Shown here: one piece after another, positions 42,701-50,297 of the stretch
How the letters are laid out: the number at the start of each line of letters is the position of its first letter
Position numbering within the stretch: position 1 is the first letter of the stretch
Assembly (NCBI RefSeq): GCF_001050015.1
Contig: NZ_CVTB01000066.1
Location: 1-64,000, forward strand
Length of the DNA stretch: 64,000 nt
DNA from: Mycolicibacterium malmesburyense
GTDB taxonomy: Bacteria; Actinomycetota; Actinomycetes; Mycobacteriales; Mycobacteriaceae
Direction: 5' to 3'
Position numbers and translations under genes: made by a program
Notes under the pieces: model-generated
Databases searched by the model: none
What the model was told of the DNA's origin: nothing
The model's input: the letters and a program-made list of their open reading frames with translations, nothing else

Positions 42701-43726
42701 CGGCCGGATGTCAAAGGGAATGCGCTACCCGGGCTCTTGCGGGGCTGGTTTGGTCCATCCGCCGGACATCCGGGAACCTCTCACGCTGTCGAGATCGAGC
42801 AGAATGAGGGTTCTCTCCTGCTGGTGCGGCCGAGCAAGGCAGACGTATCCGAGATGGAGGTGGACTACGTCCCCTTCTTCGGAGATTACGCGGTGGCGTG
42901 CGGCCCGGACGGGCCGACATTGTGGAGTAACCACGCCGGCATGGAGATTCCGATCAGGAAGCGATCCGACCAGACGTTGATGCCGTCGACGCACTTCGTC
43001 TGCTTCGCACGCGGAGAATCGATGGATGGAGGTCCGACACCGATCCGGCATGGCGATCCGCTGCTTTTCGAGTGGATAACTGGTGGATCAGCTCGCGATT
43101 ACATCAATCAGCCAGTGCTGGTGGAAACTGCTGGCAGGTCCGGGGTTTCGGCGACCTTGAAGGTGCTGCGTCGCGCTGGCGGTGGATATCTACTCGAATC
43201 CACGAACCCAGCGATTCCGCCGATCGAGGGTCAATCTGACATGAGGCCGGTAGCCCGACTCTTGACAAAGCTTGATCAGACTGACATCAATCCGCTGGCA
43301 CCACGGATAGGTGATCAGTTCAAGAGTATGGATGTCCCACCGTTGTACGGCGAGGTGTACAACCCGGGCAACTGGCGTTCAGGCCACGTCGCGTTGCGGA
43401 ACCACGCAATCCTGTTTGTCTCGTTGGAGAAGCGAGCGGACCGTCCTCAATACACCGAGCATTTCGAAGGCCCAGACATCTTCGTGTGGAGTTCTCAAAT
43501 GTCCACCTCTCCAGAAGGCAAGAAAGGCAGGGAGATCCTGCAATCGCTCGAAACCGGAAAGTCGATTGAGCTGTGGATGCGCAGGAAAGGAAACGACGTG
43601 GCCTTCACTTATCTGGGACGTGTTGTACCGATCGGCTATGAGGGGTCCAAGCCGATGTTGGTGACGTTCCGGCTGCTGACGCCGCTGACGGGCGAGCTGC
43701 AGTCGAGGCTCGGGCTGCAGCTGTAA
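39731..43726 (+). CDS. HIT - PLD nuclease - SF2 helicase - DUF3427 giant defence-type protein
   Basis: This is a 1331-residue multi-enzyme. Residues 5-110 are a HIT-family nucleotide hydrolase/transferase domain with HLHIHVIPRY near 97. Residues 130-300 are a phospholipase-D-type nuclease with FHPKAYLF near 245 and GSSNLSKSGL near 266. Residues 350-720 are an SF2 helicase: ATGLGKTW near 362, DEFHH near 449, TATPERMDG, and motif VI QQLGRGLR near 648. The remaining 600 residues correspond to a DUF3427-like C-terminal region with several barrels. PLD-helicase-DUF3427 proteins are often found in defence islands; the HIT domain at the front is unusual. It starts at TTG 39731 with AGGTG before it. 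McrBC follows 107 bp downstream. Confidence 0.85.
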   Translation: MSNSTPESPFFGIPQTEWIAANRSAFAVWEADPATIGHALVVTRRQITDWWEATSGERTDIFELVDAVRARIDELHRPDGYNVGFNAGPAAGQTVDHLHIHVIPRYAGDVAKPQGGIRNLLVAGAHTSQLTAGPRARMADDIELSAAAPVLIDGQVRLLLPELIEHLRNTQFDRVDIVVSFIKMSGLNLILDPLEDALQRGAGVRILTTDYLGLTEVAALTHLHDLIEDQQELSVRVFQDPEVSFHPKAYLFYASEAPGEAAFVGSSNLSKSGLDGGIEWNLLVGSIDELKQRFLTLWQDARSVPLTDELIESYQPAPPYVPEVVEVVDQPEESPQPRPIQDEALKALAQTRADGFRAGMVTMATGLGKTWLAAFDAARPEVKRALFVAHREEILKQSRDVFRRVIPDATMGLYHGGEKSPNAAFVFASVQTLSRNLDHFASDAFDYIVVDEFHHASAETYRKVLDHFSTDFLLGLTATPERMDGADLLALCADNLVYQCDLVDGIRRNELVPFQYWGVPDPVDFEPIPWRNGRFDPAALEAAIETQERAQAAFDEWQSRCGSRTLAFCVTKHHADFMSEYFQDRGVLSTSVHSGPTSAPRHESIEALRRGDLQIIFTVDIFNEGLDVPDIDTVLMLRPTESPVVFLQQLGRGLRIQEGKDALTVIDFIGNHRSFLLKPRTLLSLGRREVPTTLQVLTALEKSDFDLPPGCSVNYGLAVVEMLKTLSRTTARDAIEEYCRSYLEEEGLRPTAAQTLRAGHDPAVVSAKYGSWFAFLRVAELLGEREAAVVDAHGDTLRAFQTESITKSYKLVTIRALLHDGALRTGAEVIRNAETSRELLLGDPRLARDVPLREFPDLEDAPLEQWGKYWAKWPIAHLAGTGDGEGTAQRLFTVEGDHIRPNFAVDGELGDVFDSMVAELIEYRLASYVLNKEKSVSRTWLCRLAYADGHPVIRLDRRQHPDLPIGHQTLVADGVEYEASFAKGALTVANRPDVKGNALPGLLRGWFGPSAGHPGTSHAVEIEQNEGSLLLVRPSKADVSEMEVDYVPFFGDYAVACGPDGPTLWSNHAGMEIPIRKRSDQTLMPSTHFVCFARGESMDGGPTPIRHGDPLLFEWITGGSARDYINQPVLVETAGRSGVSATLKVLRRAGGGYLLESTNPAIPPIEGQSDMRPVARLLTKLDQTDINPLAPRIGDQFKSMDVPPLYGEVYNPGNWRSGHVALRNHAILFVSLEKRADRPQYTEHFEGPDIFVWSSQMSTSPEGKKGREILQSLETGKSIELWMRRKGNDVAFTYLGRVVPIGYEGSKPMLVTFRLLTPLTGELQSRLGLQL

Positions 43727-43833
43727 TCGCCGTGTTTCGAGATGATTTGGATAAATTGCGTACGCGCAGAGCTGGAAGAAGAGCGTTGTGCTATTCGACG
43801 CCGATGTAGCGGCACGATGACGGGGGTTCGACT

Positions 43834-46110
43834 ATGAGTGAAGATGAAGTGGGAACGTTTGCCCGCACGGCTGCGCCCAAAGTTGAGGTAATCGGCAGGC
43901 GGCTCATCGACTCTGGGCTGGGTAAGGATGATTCACTCTTGACTCCCGGGGAGCCGATCTGGAGTATCGACAATCTCGAACAACTGAAGCGGAACTACGT
44001 CGATAAACCGGACCTGGGTGCCGGCGATTTCTTCGAGAAGCTAAAACATCAACTCGCCGGCTCTTCTCCCGCCGCGGTGCAACTCTTCGCCGAATTGCTC
44101 ATCCTCAACGTGCTTCCCATCGTCAACATGGGTGGCCCGTTGAAGGTGAAGCAGGTTCAAACAGTTCTCGACATGAGCAGCGCACCCGTGGCCATCCCCA
44201 CTGACGTGGAGGAGGCATTAGTCGCCGGCGGAGTCTTCCATGGCGGCCAGGCGTTCACCTCCTACCGGTGGGCGCAGATCGGTTACCTCATTCAGGTCGC
44301 GACCCACTTCAAGTCGTTGCCCGACGCGCGGCGGAGGGATGTACTGGCCGATCCGCTGGGTTTCCGCGATGAGCTCGACGCGGTGCCGACCGGCCAAGCA
44401 GCACAACGACAGGCGTTGTTGTATCTGGCCTTTCCACATTTCTATCTGCCTGTGGTCAGCAACGCGCACCGCACCACCATGCGCGACGGCCTGGCTGCCG
44501 ACTACCTCGTCGCCCCATCTGACGACGTCGACATCGACTTGGCTCGCATCTATGAAGCGTTGATGAAAGCCGAGGGCGGCCACGTTGACCTTTACGCGCC
44601 CGAATGGCTGGAGAAGTGGCAAAAGGTTACTCCCCCGACACCGGAACCGACAGCGGATGTTCAACATGCGTGGAAAGTGCACGGCTCCAATGTCAAAGGC
44701 CAAGACATGGTGCCGGTCTGGCGTCGCAAGCAATCGATATCTCTGGCGGCCAGCTTGCTGCGGCCAGTCGACGCTGCCACCAACCGCGATGAGCTCAAGG
44801 GCTTTGTGGACGAGGACTACCGATCCTCCGGCTACGCCGCCCGCCAGGAAAAGTTCGACGAGTTTTACGCGTTCCTGAGGCGAATGCACCCCGGCGACCT
44901 GGTTGTCACCGTCAGCCAGGGTGAGGTCCATTTCGGCACCATAACCGGAGACCCCGTGTTCGTTTCCAGCAGCGACGGACGATCCAACTTGCGCAGGTCG
45001 GTCAAGTGGTATGAGCATCCCTGCCGGCTGGCTGATCTGCCCGACGACGTCGCCGCACGGCTCAACGCTCAGGGCGAAGTCCTCGACATGAGCCAACACT
45101 TGCAGACACTGATCGCACTGGCGGAGCGGCGGCCGTCGACGCCGCGAACAGGTGAAGTGCATCTGCCTGACGCGAGCCATGGACTGGCACAGCGACTTCA
45201 TGTTGGAATCGACTGGCTACAAGACTGCATTGACCTACTCCGTGACCGCCGACAGCTCATCTTCTACGGCCCGCCCGGGACGGGAAAGACCTACATCGCA
45301 CAGGAACTCGCCCGCCATATCACTGATAAGGCGAACGTCAAGCTGGTGCAATTCCATCCCGCGTACTCCTACGAGGACTTCTTCGAGGGCTTTCGCCCGC
45401 AAGGCGAGGTCGGAGGCCACATCGGATTCACGCTCAAGCCGGGGCCGCTGCGTTTCCTGGTCGACAAGGCCGCCGATAATCCAGATGCGGTGTACGTCCT
45501 CATCATCGACGAGATCAACCGCGGCAACCTCCCGAAGATCTTCGGGGAACTGTACTTCCTGCTCGAATACCGGGACCAAGCAATCGATTTGATGTACTCC
45601 TCGGACAGCGCAGAGCCGTTCTCGCTGCCGAAGAACATCTTCGTCATCGGCACGATGAACACCGCCGACCGCTCCATCGCGCTCGTCGACGCCGCGCTTC
45701 GGCGCCGATTCGCCTTCCTGCCATTGCACCCCTCCGAGGAACCCACCAGCGGCATCCTGCGCCGCTGGCTCGACGTCAAGGGCTACCCGACGGCCCTGGC
45801 AGACCTGCACGACGAACTCAACGCCCGCATCACCGACGCCGATTTCAAGATCGGCCCCTCCTATTTCATGCGGGACAAGATCATCAAGGACACAACCGGC
45901 GCCGCTCTCAGATTGATGTGGCGCACCGACATCCTGCCCCTTCTCGAGGAACACCATTACGGCGACCGCAACGTCGACGTGAAGACCCGCTACGGTCTCG
46001 ACGTGCTGATCAAGAGTGTAAACGCCACGACCGCGCCCCCAGATGGCGTCGATCCGGATGCGTATACCGAAGCGAGCGACGATGAACTCAACTCCGCTGA
46101 TCCTTACTGA
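43834..46110 (+). CDS. mcrB: McrB-type AAA+ GTPase subunit of a type IV restriction system
   Basis: This 758-residue protein has a variable N-terminal half and a C-terminal McrB motor: Walker A YGPPGTGKTY near 478, VQFHPAYSYEDFFEGFRP, Walker B IIDEINRGN near 557, the McrB signature MNTADRSIALVDAALRRRF near 607 and the arginine-finger end. In E. coli McrB the N-terminal domain binds methylated DNA and the motor hydrolyses GTP to drive McrC cleavage. The N-terminal 300 residues here are unlike E. coli McrB, so its target mark is unknown. ATG 43834 follows GACGGGGG. McrC begins 29 bp before its end. Confidence 0.92.
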   Translation: MSEDEVGTFARTAAPKVEVIGRRLIDSGLGKDDSLLTPGEPIWSIDNLEQLKRNYVDKPDLGAGDFFEKLKHQLAGSSPAAVQLFAELLILNVLPIVNMGGPLKVKQVQTVLDMSSAPVAIPTDVEEALVAGGVFHGGQAFTSYRWAQIGYLIQVATHFKSLPDARRRDVLADPLGFRDELDAVPTGQAAQRQALLYLAFPHFYLPVVSNAHRTTMRDGLAADYLVAPSDDVDIDLARIYEALMKAEGGHVDLYAPEWLEKWQKVTPPTPEPTADVQHAWKVHGSNVKGQDMVPVWRRKQSISLAASLLRPVDAATNRDELKGFVDEDYRSSGYAARQEKFDEFYAFLRRMHPGDLVVTVSQGEVHFGTITGDPVFVSSSDGRSNLRRSVKWYEHPCRLADLPDDVAARLNAQGEVLDMSQHLQTLIALAERRPSTPRTGEVHLPDASHGLAQRLHVGIDWLQDCIDLLRDRRQLIFYGPPGTGKTYIAQELARHITDKANVKLVQFHPAYSYEDFFEGFRPQGEVGGHIGFTLKPGPLRFLVDKAADNPDAVYVLIIDEINRGNLPKIFGELYFLLEYRDQAIDLMYSSDSAEPFSLPKNIFVIGTMNTADRSIALVDAALRRRFAFLPLHPSEEPTSGILRRWLDVKGYPTALADLHDELNARITDADFKIGPSYFMRDKIIKDTTGAALRLMWRTDILPLLEEHHYGDRNVDVKTRYGLDVLIKSVNATTAPPDGVDPDAYTEASDDELNSADPY

Positions 46111-47263
46111 GGGTGAACCGGGCGTTCCAGTAACCCTCTCCCCTGCGGAATACCATGCGCTGAGGGAATTGGGCATCGTCACTGTCACGCCCACGCTTAC
46201 CGATGGCGTCTACGAAGTCATGGCCGGCCGCAAGGTGGGGGCCGTGGCCATCGGTGAGCGCCACCTTATCGTTCGGCCTAAGATCACCGATCTGAACCGA
46301 CTGCTGTTCCTCCTTGGCTATGCGCAGAACCCCAATATTTGGCGCGACGAACCCATCGGTCTCAGCGGCGCCGACGAGCTGTTGCCCGGGGTCGCCGAGG
46401 CCTTTGCTCGGATGGCCACCCGCGCCATTGAGCAGGGGCTGCTGCAGGGATACCGCAGGGTTTCTGACACGCTGCCGGTCCTTCGCGGCCGAGTTCTCGC
46501 CGGCGAACAAATGAACCGTCTTTTTGGCCTGCCGGTGCCGATCGCTGTCGAGTACGACGACTTCACGGTTGACATCGCCGAGAACCAACTGCTTGCAATG
46601 GCGGCGCTGCGTCTCTTGGTGGTGCCGCGTGTAAGCGAGCCCGCACGGCGGCTTCTGTTGCGCCTACGTCGCGCCCTTGCCGACGTGAGTGTGCCGCCGC
46701 GCGGAAGCATGGTTCCCACGTGGCAGCCCAGCCGACTCAACGCCCGCTACCACCCTGCTTTGCGCCTCGCCGAAATCGTCCTCGCAGCAGAATCGTTCGA
46801 GCACCACCTCGGCGGAGTCACCGTGACTGGCTACATGTTCGATATGTGGCGCATCTTCGAGGACTTCGTCACGGTTGCCCTGCGCGACTCGTTCAACGAC
46901 CGCGGCTGGCGCTGCCAAACGCAAGCCTCGCTGCATTTGGATGAACGAAGGCAAGTCGACATGCGGCCGGATCTGTTGTGCCACTACAAAGGAGATACCA
47001 CAGCGGTCGTCGACGCCAAGTACAAGGCAGAACGCCCCGAGGGGTTTCCCAACGCAGATCTTTACCAAATGCTGGCCTATTGCACCGTTCTCGGCCTTGA
47101 AGACGGTCACCTGGTGTACGCGAAAGGCAATGAAACGGTGAGTACGCATACCGTGCAGCGCTCCGGCGTCACGATCCACTGCCACGCGCTTGACCTTGCG
47201 TTGCCGCCAACGGAACTGCTGAAGCAAATCAACGAATTGACTTCGGTGATGGCCGCAGCATGA
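46082..47263 (+). CDS. mcrC: McrC nuclease subunit
   Basis: This 393-residue McrC protein is the cleavage and GTPase-stimulating partner of McrB. The N-terminal beta-rich part (VTLSPAEYHALRELGIVTVTP, VGAVAIGERHLIVRPKI) binds the motor. The C-terminal half holds the PD-(D/E)xK nuclease: DMRPDLL near 292 and VVDAKYK near 308. It starts at ATG 46082 inside mcrB (29-bp overlap), so it is coupled. The nuclease acidic pair and Lys are intact, so the system could be active. Confidence 0.92.
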   Translation: MNSTPLILTEGEPGVPVTLSPAEYHALRELGIVTVTPTLTDGVYEVMAGRKVGAVAIGERHLIVRPKITDLNRLLFLLGYAQNPNIWRDEPIGLSGADELLPGVAEAFARMATRAIEQGLLQGYRRVSDTLPVLRGRVLAGEQMNRLFGLPVPIAVEYDDFTVDIAENQLLAMAALRLLVVPRVSEPARRLLLRLRRALADVSVPPRGSMVPTWQPSRLNARYHPALRLAEIVLAAESFEHHLGGVTVTGYMFDMWRIFEDFVTVALRDSFNDRGWRCQTQASLHLDERRQVDMRPDLLCHYKGDTTAVVDAKYKAERPEGFPNADLYQMLAYCTVLGLEDGHLVYAKGNETVSTHTVQRSGVTIHCHALDLALPPTELLKQINELTSVMAAA

Positions 47264-47372
47264 TGGCGTTCAAGATAATCGTCGCGGTGTACGCGGCGGA
47301 AGACCTGGTTGGGACTTTGGCCGTGCTGCAAGTCGCAGCTCATTGGCAACAATGATGAGGAAAGGTTGACCC

Positions 47373-48074
47373 GTGGCAGAAGGAACTGGTCCCCGGTTGG
47401 ACACCGTCGACATAGCGCACGCCTCAGGTTGGGAGGTCGATTCAACCGTCGAGGCCGACGTTTTCACAAAGGGCCCCAGCCGCATTGAAGTTCATTACTC
47501 CCTCAAGGACACCGTCGAAAGTGCCGTCAAGCACAACGGAAGCGGTGGCCGCGAGACCATCGGCAATCACGCGGAAGCGAAGGTGGACCACGTGCGGTCG
47601 TGGTTGACGGGCCGGCCAGTGCCTGTCGCAGTGCCGGCTCGCTTGCCCGAGGCTGACTTCACGGCGGAGCCCGGCGGGTGGACGCGCCAACAGTTCATCG
47701 CGGCCGTAGAAGACCCCGGTGACCGAGCCTTCCTTTTAAGATTCCTACAACTGGTGGACGCAAACGGCCAACAACGCGCGCAAGGAACACACGCACGGCT
47801 GACATTCGGCAAGCGCCCGGGCGGCGCGGTGTTCGTCTACCCTTTCGGCAGAAGGTTCCCTCCATACAAGTTCTCCATCAAGGATGGACGACTGATGATC
47901 TCGGGTTGCTGGAAGGGAAACTTCAAGGCTGCGGGGCATCCCGGGTTCGCCGAGATTGCCTCACTGTTGGGACAAGATGAATCCGGCCCGGCGAGGGCAG
48001 TACCGGTCGCCGGACTGGACCCCGACGAGCTATGGGAGGTTGGCGACAGCGTCTCCCGCGCGGTGAATCAGTAG
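47373..48074 (+). CDS. modular protein A: shared N-terminal domain plus unknown C-terminal domain
   Basis: This 233-residue protein starts at GTG 47373 after GAGGAAAGG. Residues 5-80 (RLDTVDIAHASGWEVDSTV..., EVHYSLKDTVESAVKHNGSG, HVRSWLTG) are a small domain also found at the start of the next gene. The C-terminal part (about 95-200) is of a different type (WTRQQFIAAVEDPGDRAFLL, VYPFGRRFPPYKFSIKDGRL). No catalytic signature is seen. It follows mcrC on the same strand and may be an accessory of the island. Confidence 0.6.
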   Translation: MAEGTGPRLDTVDIAHASGWEVDSTVEADVFTKGPSRIEVHYSLKDTVESAVKHNGSGGRETIGNHAEAKVDHVRSWLTGRPVPVAVPARLPEADFTAEPGGWTRQQFIAAVEDPGDRAFLLRFLQLVDANGQQRAQGTHARLTFGKRPGGAVFVYPFGRRFPPYKFSIKDGRLMISGCWKGNFKAAGHPGFAEIASLLGQDESGPARAVPVAGLDPDELWEVGDSVSRAVNQ

Positions 48075-48240
48075 GCGTGCGTCGGGACGCGGTAGCGGGT
48101 ACATGCAGGTCGCAGGAACGTTGGCACATTAAGACTCGACGAACAGGTGATCTTGTGCCGACGCTCTCAACTGCGCGGCCCTTATTGCCCGATAGGTCTC
48201 TCCTCAGGTAGGGAGGCCAAACCAATTGTGGAGGCAACCG

Positions 48241-48972
48241 ATGGCAGGGGCGACGGCCTCGCGGCTGGACACCGTGGACGTCGCGGACGGCTGCGGATGG
48301 CACGTCGAGTCAACACATGATGCTGACGTCTTCAGGAAGGGCGACACGGTCATCGAAGTTCGATACATGCGGAACGATGACGTTGATAGCGCGGTGAAGC
48401 GTCGCTCGAACGGTGAGTCGGAGACGATCGGCGCGCACACGCCCGCGAAGGTCGATCGACTGCGATCGTGGCTTACGGGCGAGAAGTACCGTCAACATCA
48501 TGTTGAGCGGGCCAGGTCCACTGGCCCAACTACCGATCGATCCCAGCTTTACTCGGACTTCTGGCTCGAGTTCCGCAACCGAGTGGCAGCGGAACATCCC
48601 GACTGGAAGGCTCGAGCGGGGACATCGAGAACCGCGCCGAATGCCACCCTCCCCGGTGATACGCCACGGACCCTTTGGGTCTCAGCATTCAAACCAGGGC
48701 CCCTACGTCTCGAGCTGGCGTTCGTGCATCCCGATCCAGCCGTCAATCTGGCGCGGTTCGAAGCCTTGCGAGCCAAAAAAGATCAGCTTGAACGCGCACT
48801 CGGCGAGAGTGTGGTGTGGGATGAAATGTCGGGCAAGAACGACACCCGCGTGTACATCGAGTCGTCGTTCGAGAACATCAATGATCGCGATCAATGGCCA
48901 GCCATGATGGAGTGGCTCATCGAAAGGCATGACCGCTTCAAGGAAGCTATCCGGGCAGTCGGCGGGCTGTAG
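48241..48972 (+). CDS. modular protein B: shared N-terminal domain plus DUF4268
   Basis: This 243-residue protein begins at ATG 48241, six bases after GGAGG. It has the same 75-residue N-terminal domain as the previous gene (RLDTVDVADGCGWHVESTHD, KVDRLRSWLTG). It continues with a DUF4268 domain (LYSDFWLEFRNRVAAEHPDW, WVSAFKPGPLRLELAFVHP, NLARFEALRAKKDQLE, WDEMSGKNDTRVYIESSF). DUF4268 often occurs at the ends of restriction-like or methyl-dependent nuclease proteins. The pair looks like a domain that has been attached to two different C-terminal modules. Confidence 0.65.
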   Translation: MAGATASRLDTVDVADGCGWHVESTHDADVFRKGDTVIEVRYMRNDDVDSAVKRRSNGESETIGAHTPAKVDRLRSWLTGEKYRQHHVERARSTGPTTDRSQLYSDFWLEFRNRVAAEHPDWKARAGTSRTAPNATLPGDTPRTLWVSAFKPGPLRLELAFVHPDPAVNLARFEALRAKKDQLERALGESVVWDEMSGKNDTRVYIESSFENINDRDQWPAMMEWLIERHDRFKEAIRAVGGL

Positions 48973-49302
48973 CCGCCGGAGCGGCGACTTGCTGGCAATG
49001 ACTATTTATCTGCCGGCTACCGTGCCCGCAGTGGAGTTGCCTGTGATGCCGTGATCGATGGCGTGAACGTTGAAGGCAGGCCTATCGATATCGCACTCTT
49101 CATTGGCGCACCGCCAACATCGAAGCGTCAAAGACCTTCTCCCTCGTCAACCAAGCGGCGGTGCGCAACTTGAGTCGCGATTACGTCCCTCTCGGGAGTT
49201 GTTCTCGCTACGTCAGGTTACTCAATGAGTTGGATCCGATTGCAGCGCCGAAAGCCTTCGCCACCATCTCCTCCCCGTCCGAGCGAACGGAGATCGATAG
49301 GT
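48973..49302. other. non-coding stretch with possible gene remnants
   Basis: No intact gene is seen in these 330 bp. On the plus strand two short pieces read like protein: VACDAVIDGVNVEGRPIDIAL (about 49036-49110, first 20 residues quoted loosely) and NQAAVRNLSRDYVPLG (about 49149-49196). They are in different frames with no start signal, so they may be debris of a deleted defence gene. No repeats or RNA structure are evident. Confidence 0.3.
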
Positions 49303-50031
49303 TTACGTTGACTCCTTTAACGACAACGACACTGTATATATGAGCCACTCGGTGGGTACTCCCCGCTTTTCCGCGATGATCTCGACCTGCGACCGGAATT
49401 CTTCGTCAGGCTGACCCGAGACGATCACTAGACGCGCACCAGGTCGCCTATCCTCCGCCGCTTTACGCTTCAGCGCGTCCATGTACCGTCCCGCCTGCGA
49501 AACAAGTCCCTTGTCTGGAGCGCCGGCCTTAAGTTCGATTCCCACTAGCTGGTGTGTTTTCCTATCTTCGGCGAGCAAATCAATGATGTTCCCGGGAGCA
49601 AGTGTCACCTCGGCACCGATGTACCGCAATCGTGCCTTCTTGAACCAGGGCAAGGCTTTGAAGTTCTTTTGCAGGAACTCCGACAGCGACCTCTCATCGT
49701 CGAACAAGGCTCGAGAATGCTGAATACCCGGTATCTGATGGTCGCTGTCAAGCAGGTAAATACGCGTTCTACGTGTATTCGTTGGGTCCGTCAAATCCGG
49801 CCATGCGGTAATACGTTCAGCCCGTAGCCTGGCGTCCAGCTGCTCGCAGAACTTGAGTGATACGCGCTGATAACCAGCAGCTCGAGCGAGGGTGCCAAGT
49901 AACCGATCCGGCGCCTGCGAGAGAGACCTGACCTCGAGATTCGCGTCAACGTCAGCTCTGCAAGTTTCGATCAGCCGATTGAGGCGTTCCTCTTTACTCA
50001 ACCGTGCCAAATCGCTCCCCCTACAGCTCAT
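49303..50031 (-). CDS. NucS-like PD-(D/E)xK endonuclease
   Basis: This 242-residue protein has a C-terminal nuclease domain like that of archaeal and actinobacterial NucS. The catalytic set is visible as Asp151 in NIIDLLAEDR, then Glu166 and Lys168 in LVGIELKAGAPDKG, followed by the Q-motif VSQAGRYMDALK. The N-terminal 90 residues are helical and basic and unlike the NucS DNA-binding domain, so this is not the canonical mismatch-repair NucS of mycobacteria. It is the only minus-strand gene in this part of the island, convergent with the DUF4268-encoding gene. Its lower GC suggests transfer. Confidence 0.7.
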   Translation of the reverse strand: MSCRGSDLARLSKEERLNRLIETCRADVDANLEVRSLSQAPDRLLGTLARAAGYQRVSLKFCEQLDARLRAERITAWPDLTDPTNTRRTRIYLLDSDHQIPGIQHSRALFDDERSLSEFLQKNFKALPWFKKARLRYIGAEVTLAPGNIIDLLAEDRKTHQLVGIELKAGAPDKGLVSQAGRYMDALKRKAAEDRRPGARLVIVSGQPDEEFRSQVEIIAEKRGVPTEWLIYTVSLSLKEST

Positions 50032-50297
50032 AGACCTACACGCAGGTTACCCCGGAATAGGCTTGACGGTCCGCGTCCCAACACTTTGCGCGTCAGCGAT
50101 AGCGAATCACCGGCAACCATCGGTGTGGTCCGACATACTCAGTAGTCGGATGCCAGATACGTGGGGGGTGTGGTTGAGCAGCGACCGGATGAAGCCCGTG
50201 GCGAAAGGCGGGGGTCGGGGCGCCGACGATGGTGCGCCAACCTATCAGTGTGTGAAAACACTAGCCAGGCATGTTTACTGCCAGCATTGGAGCCCGG

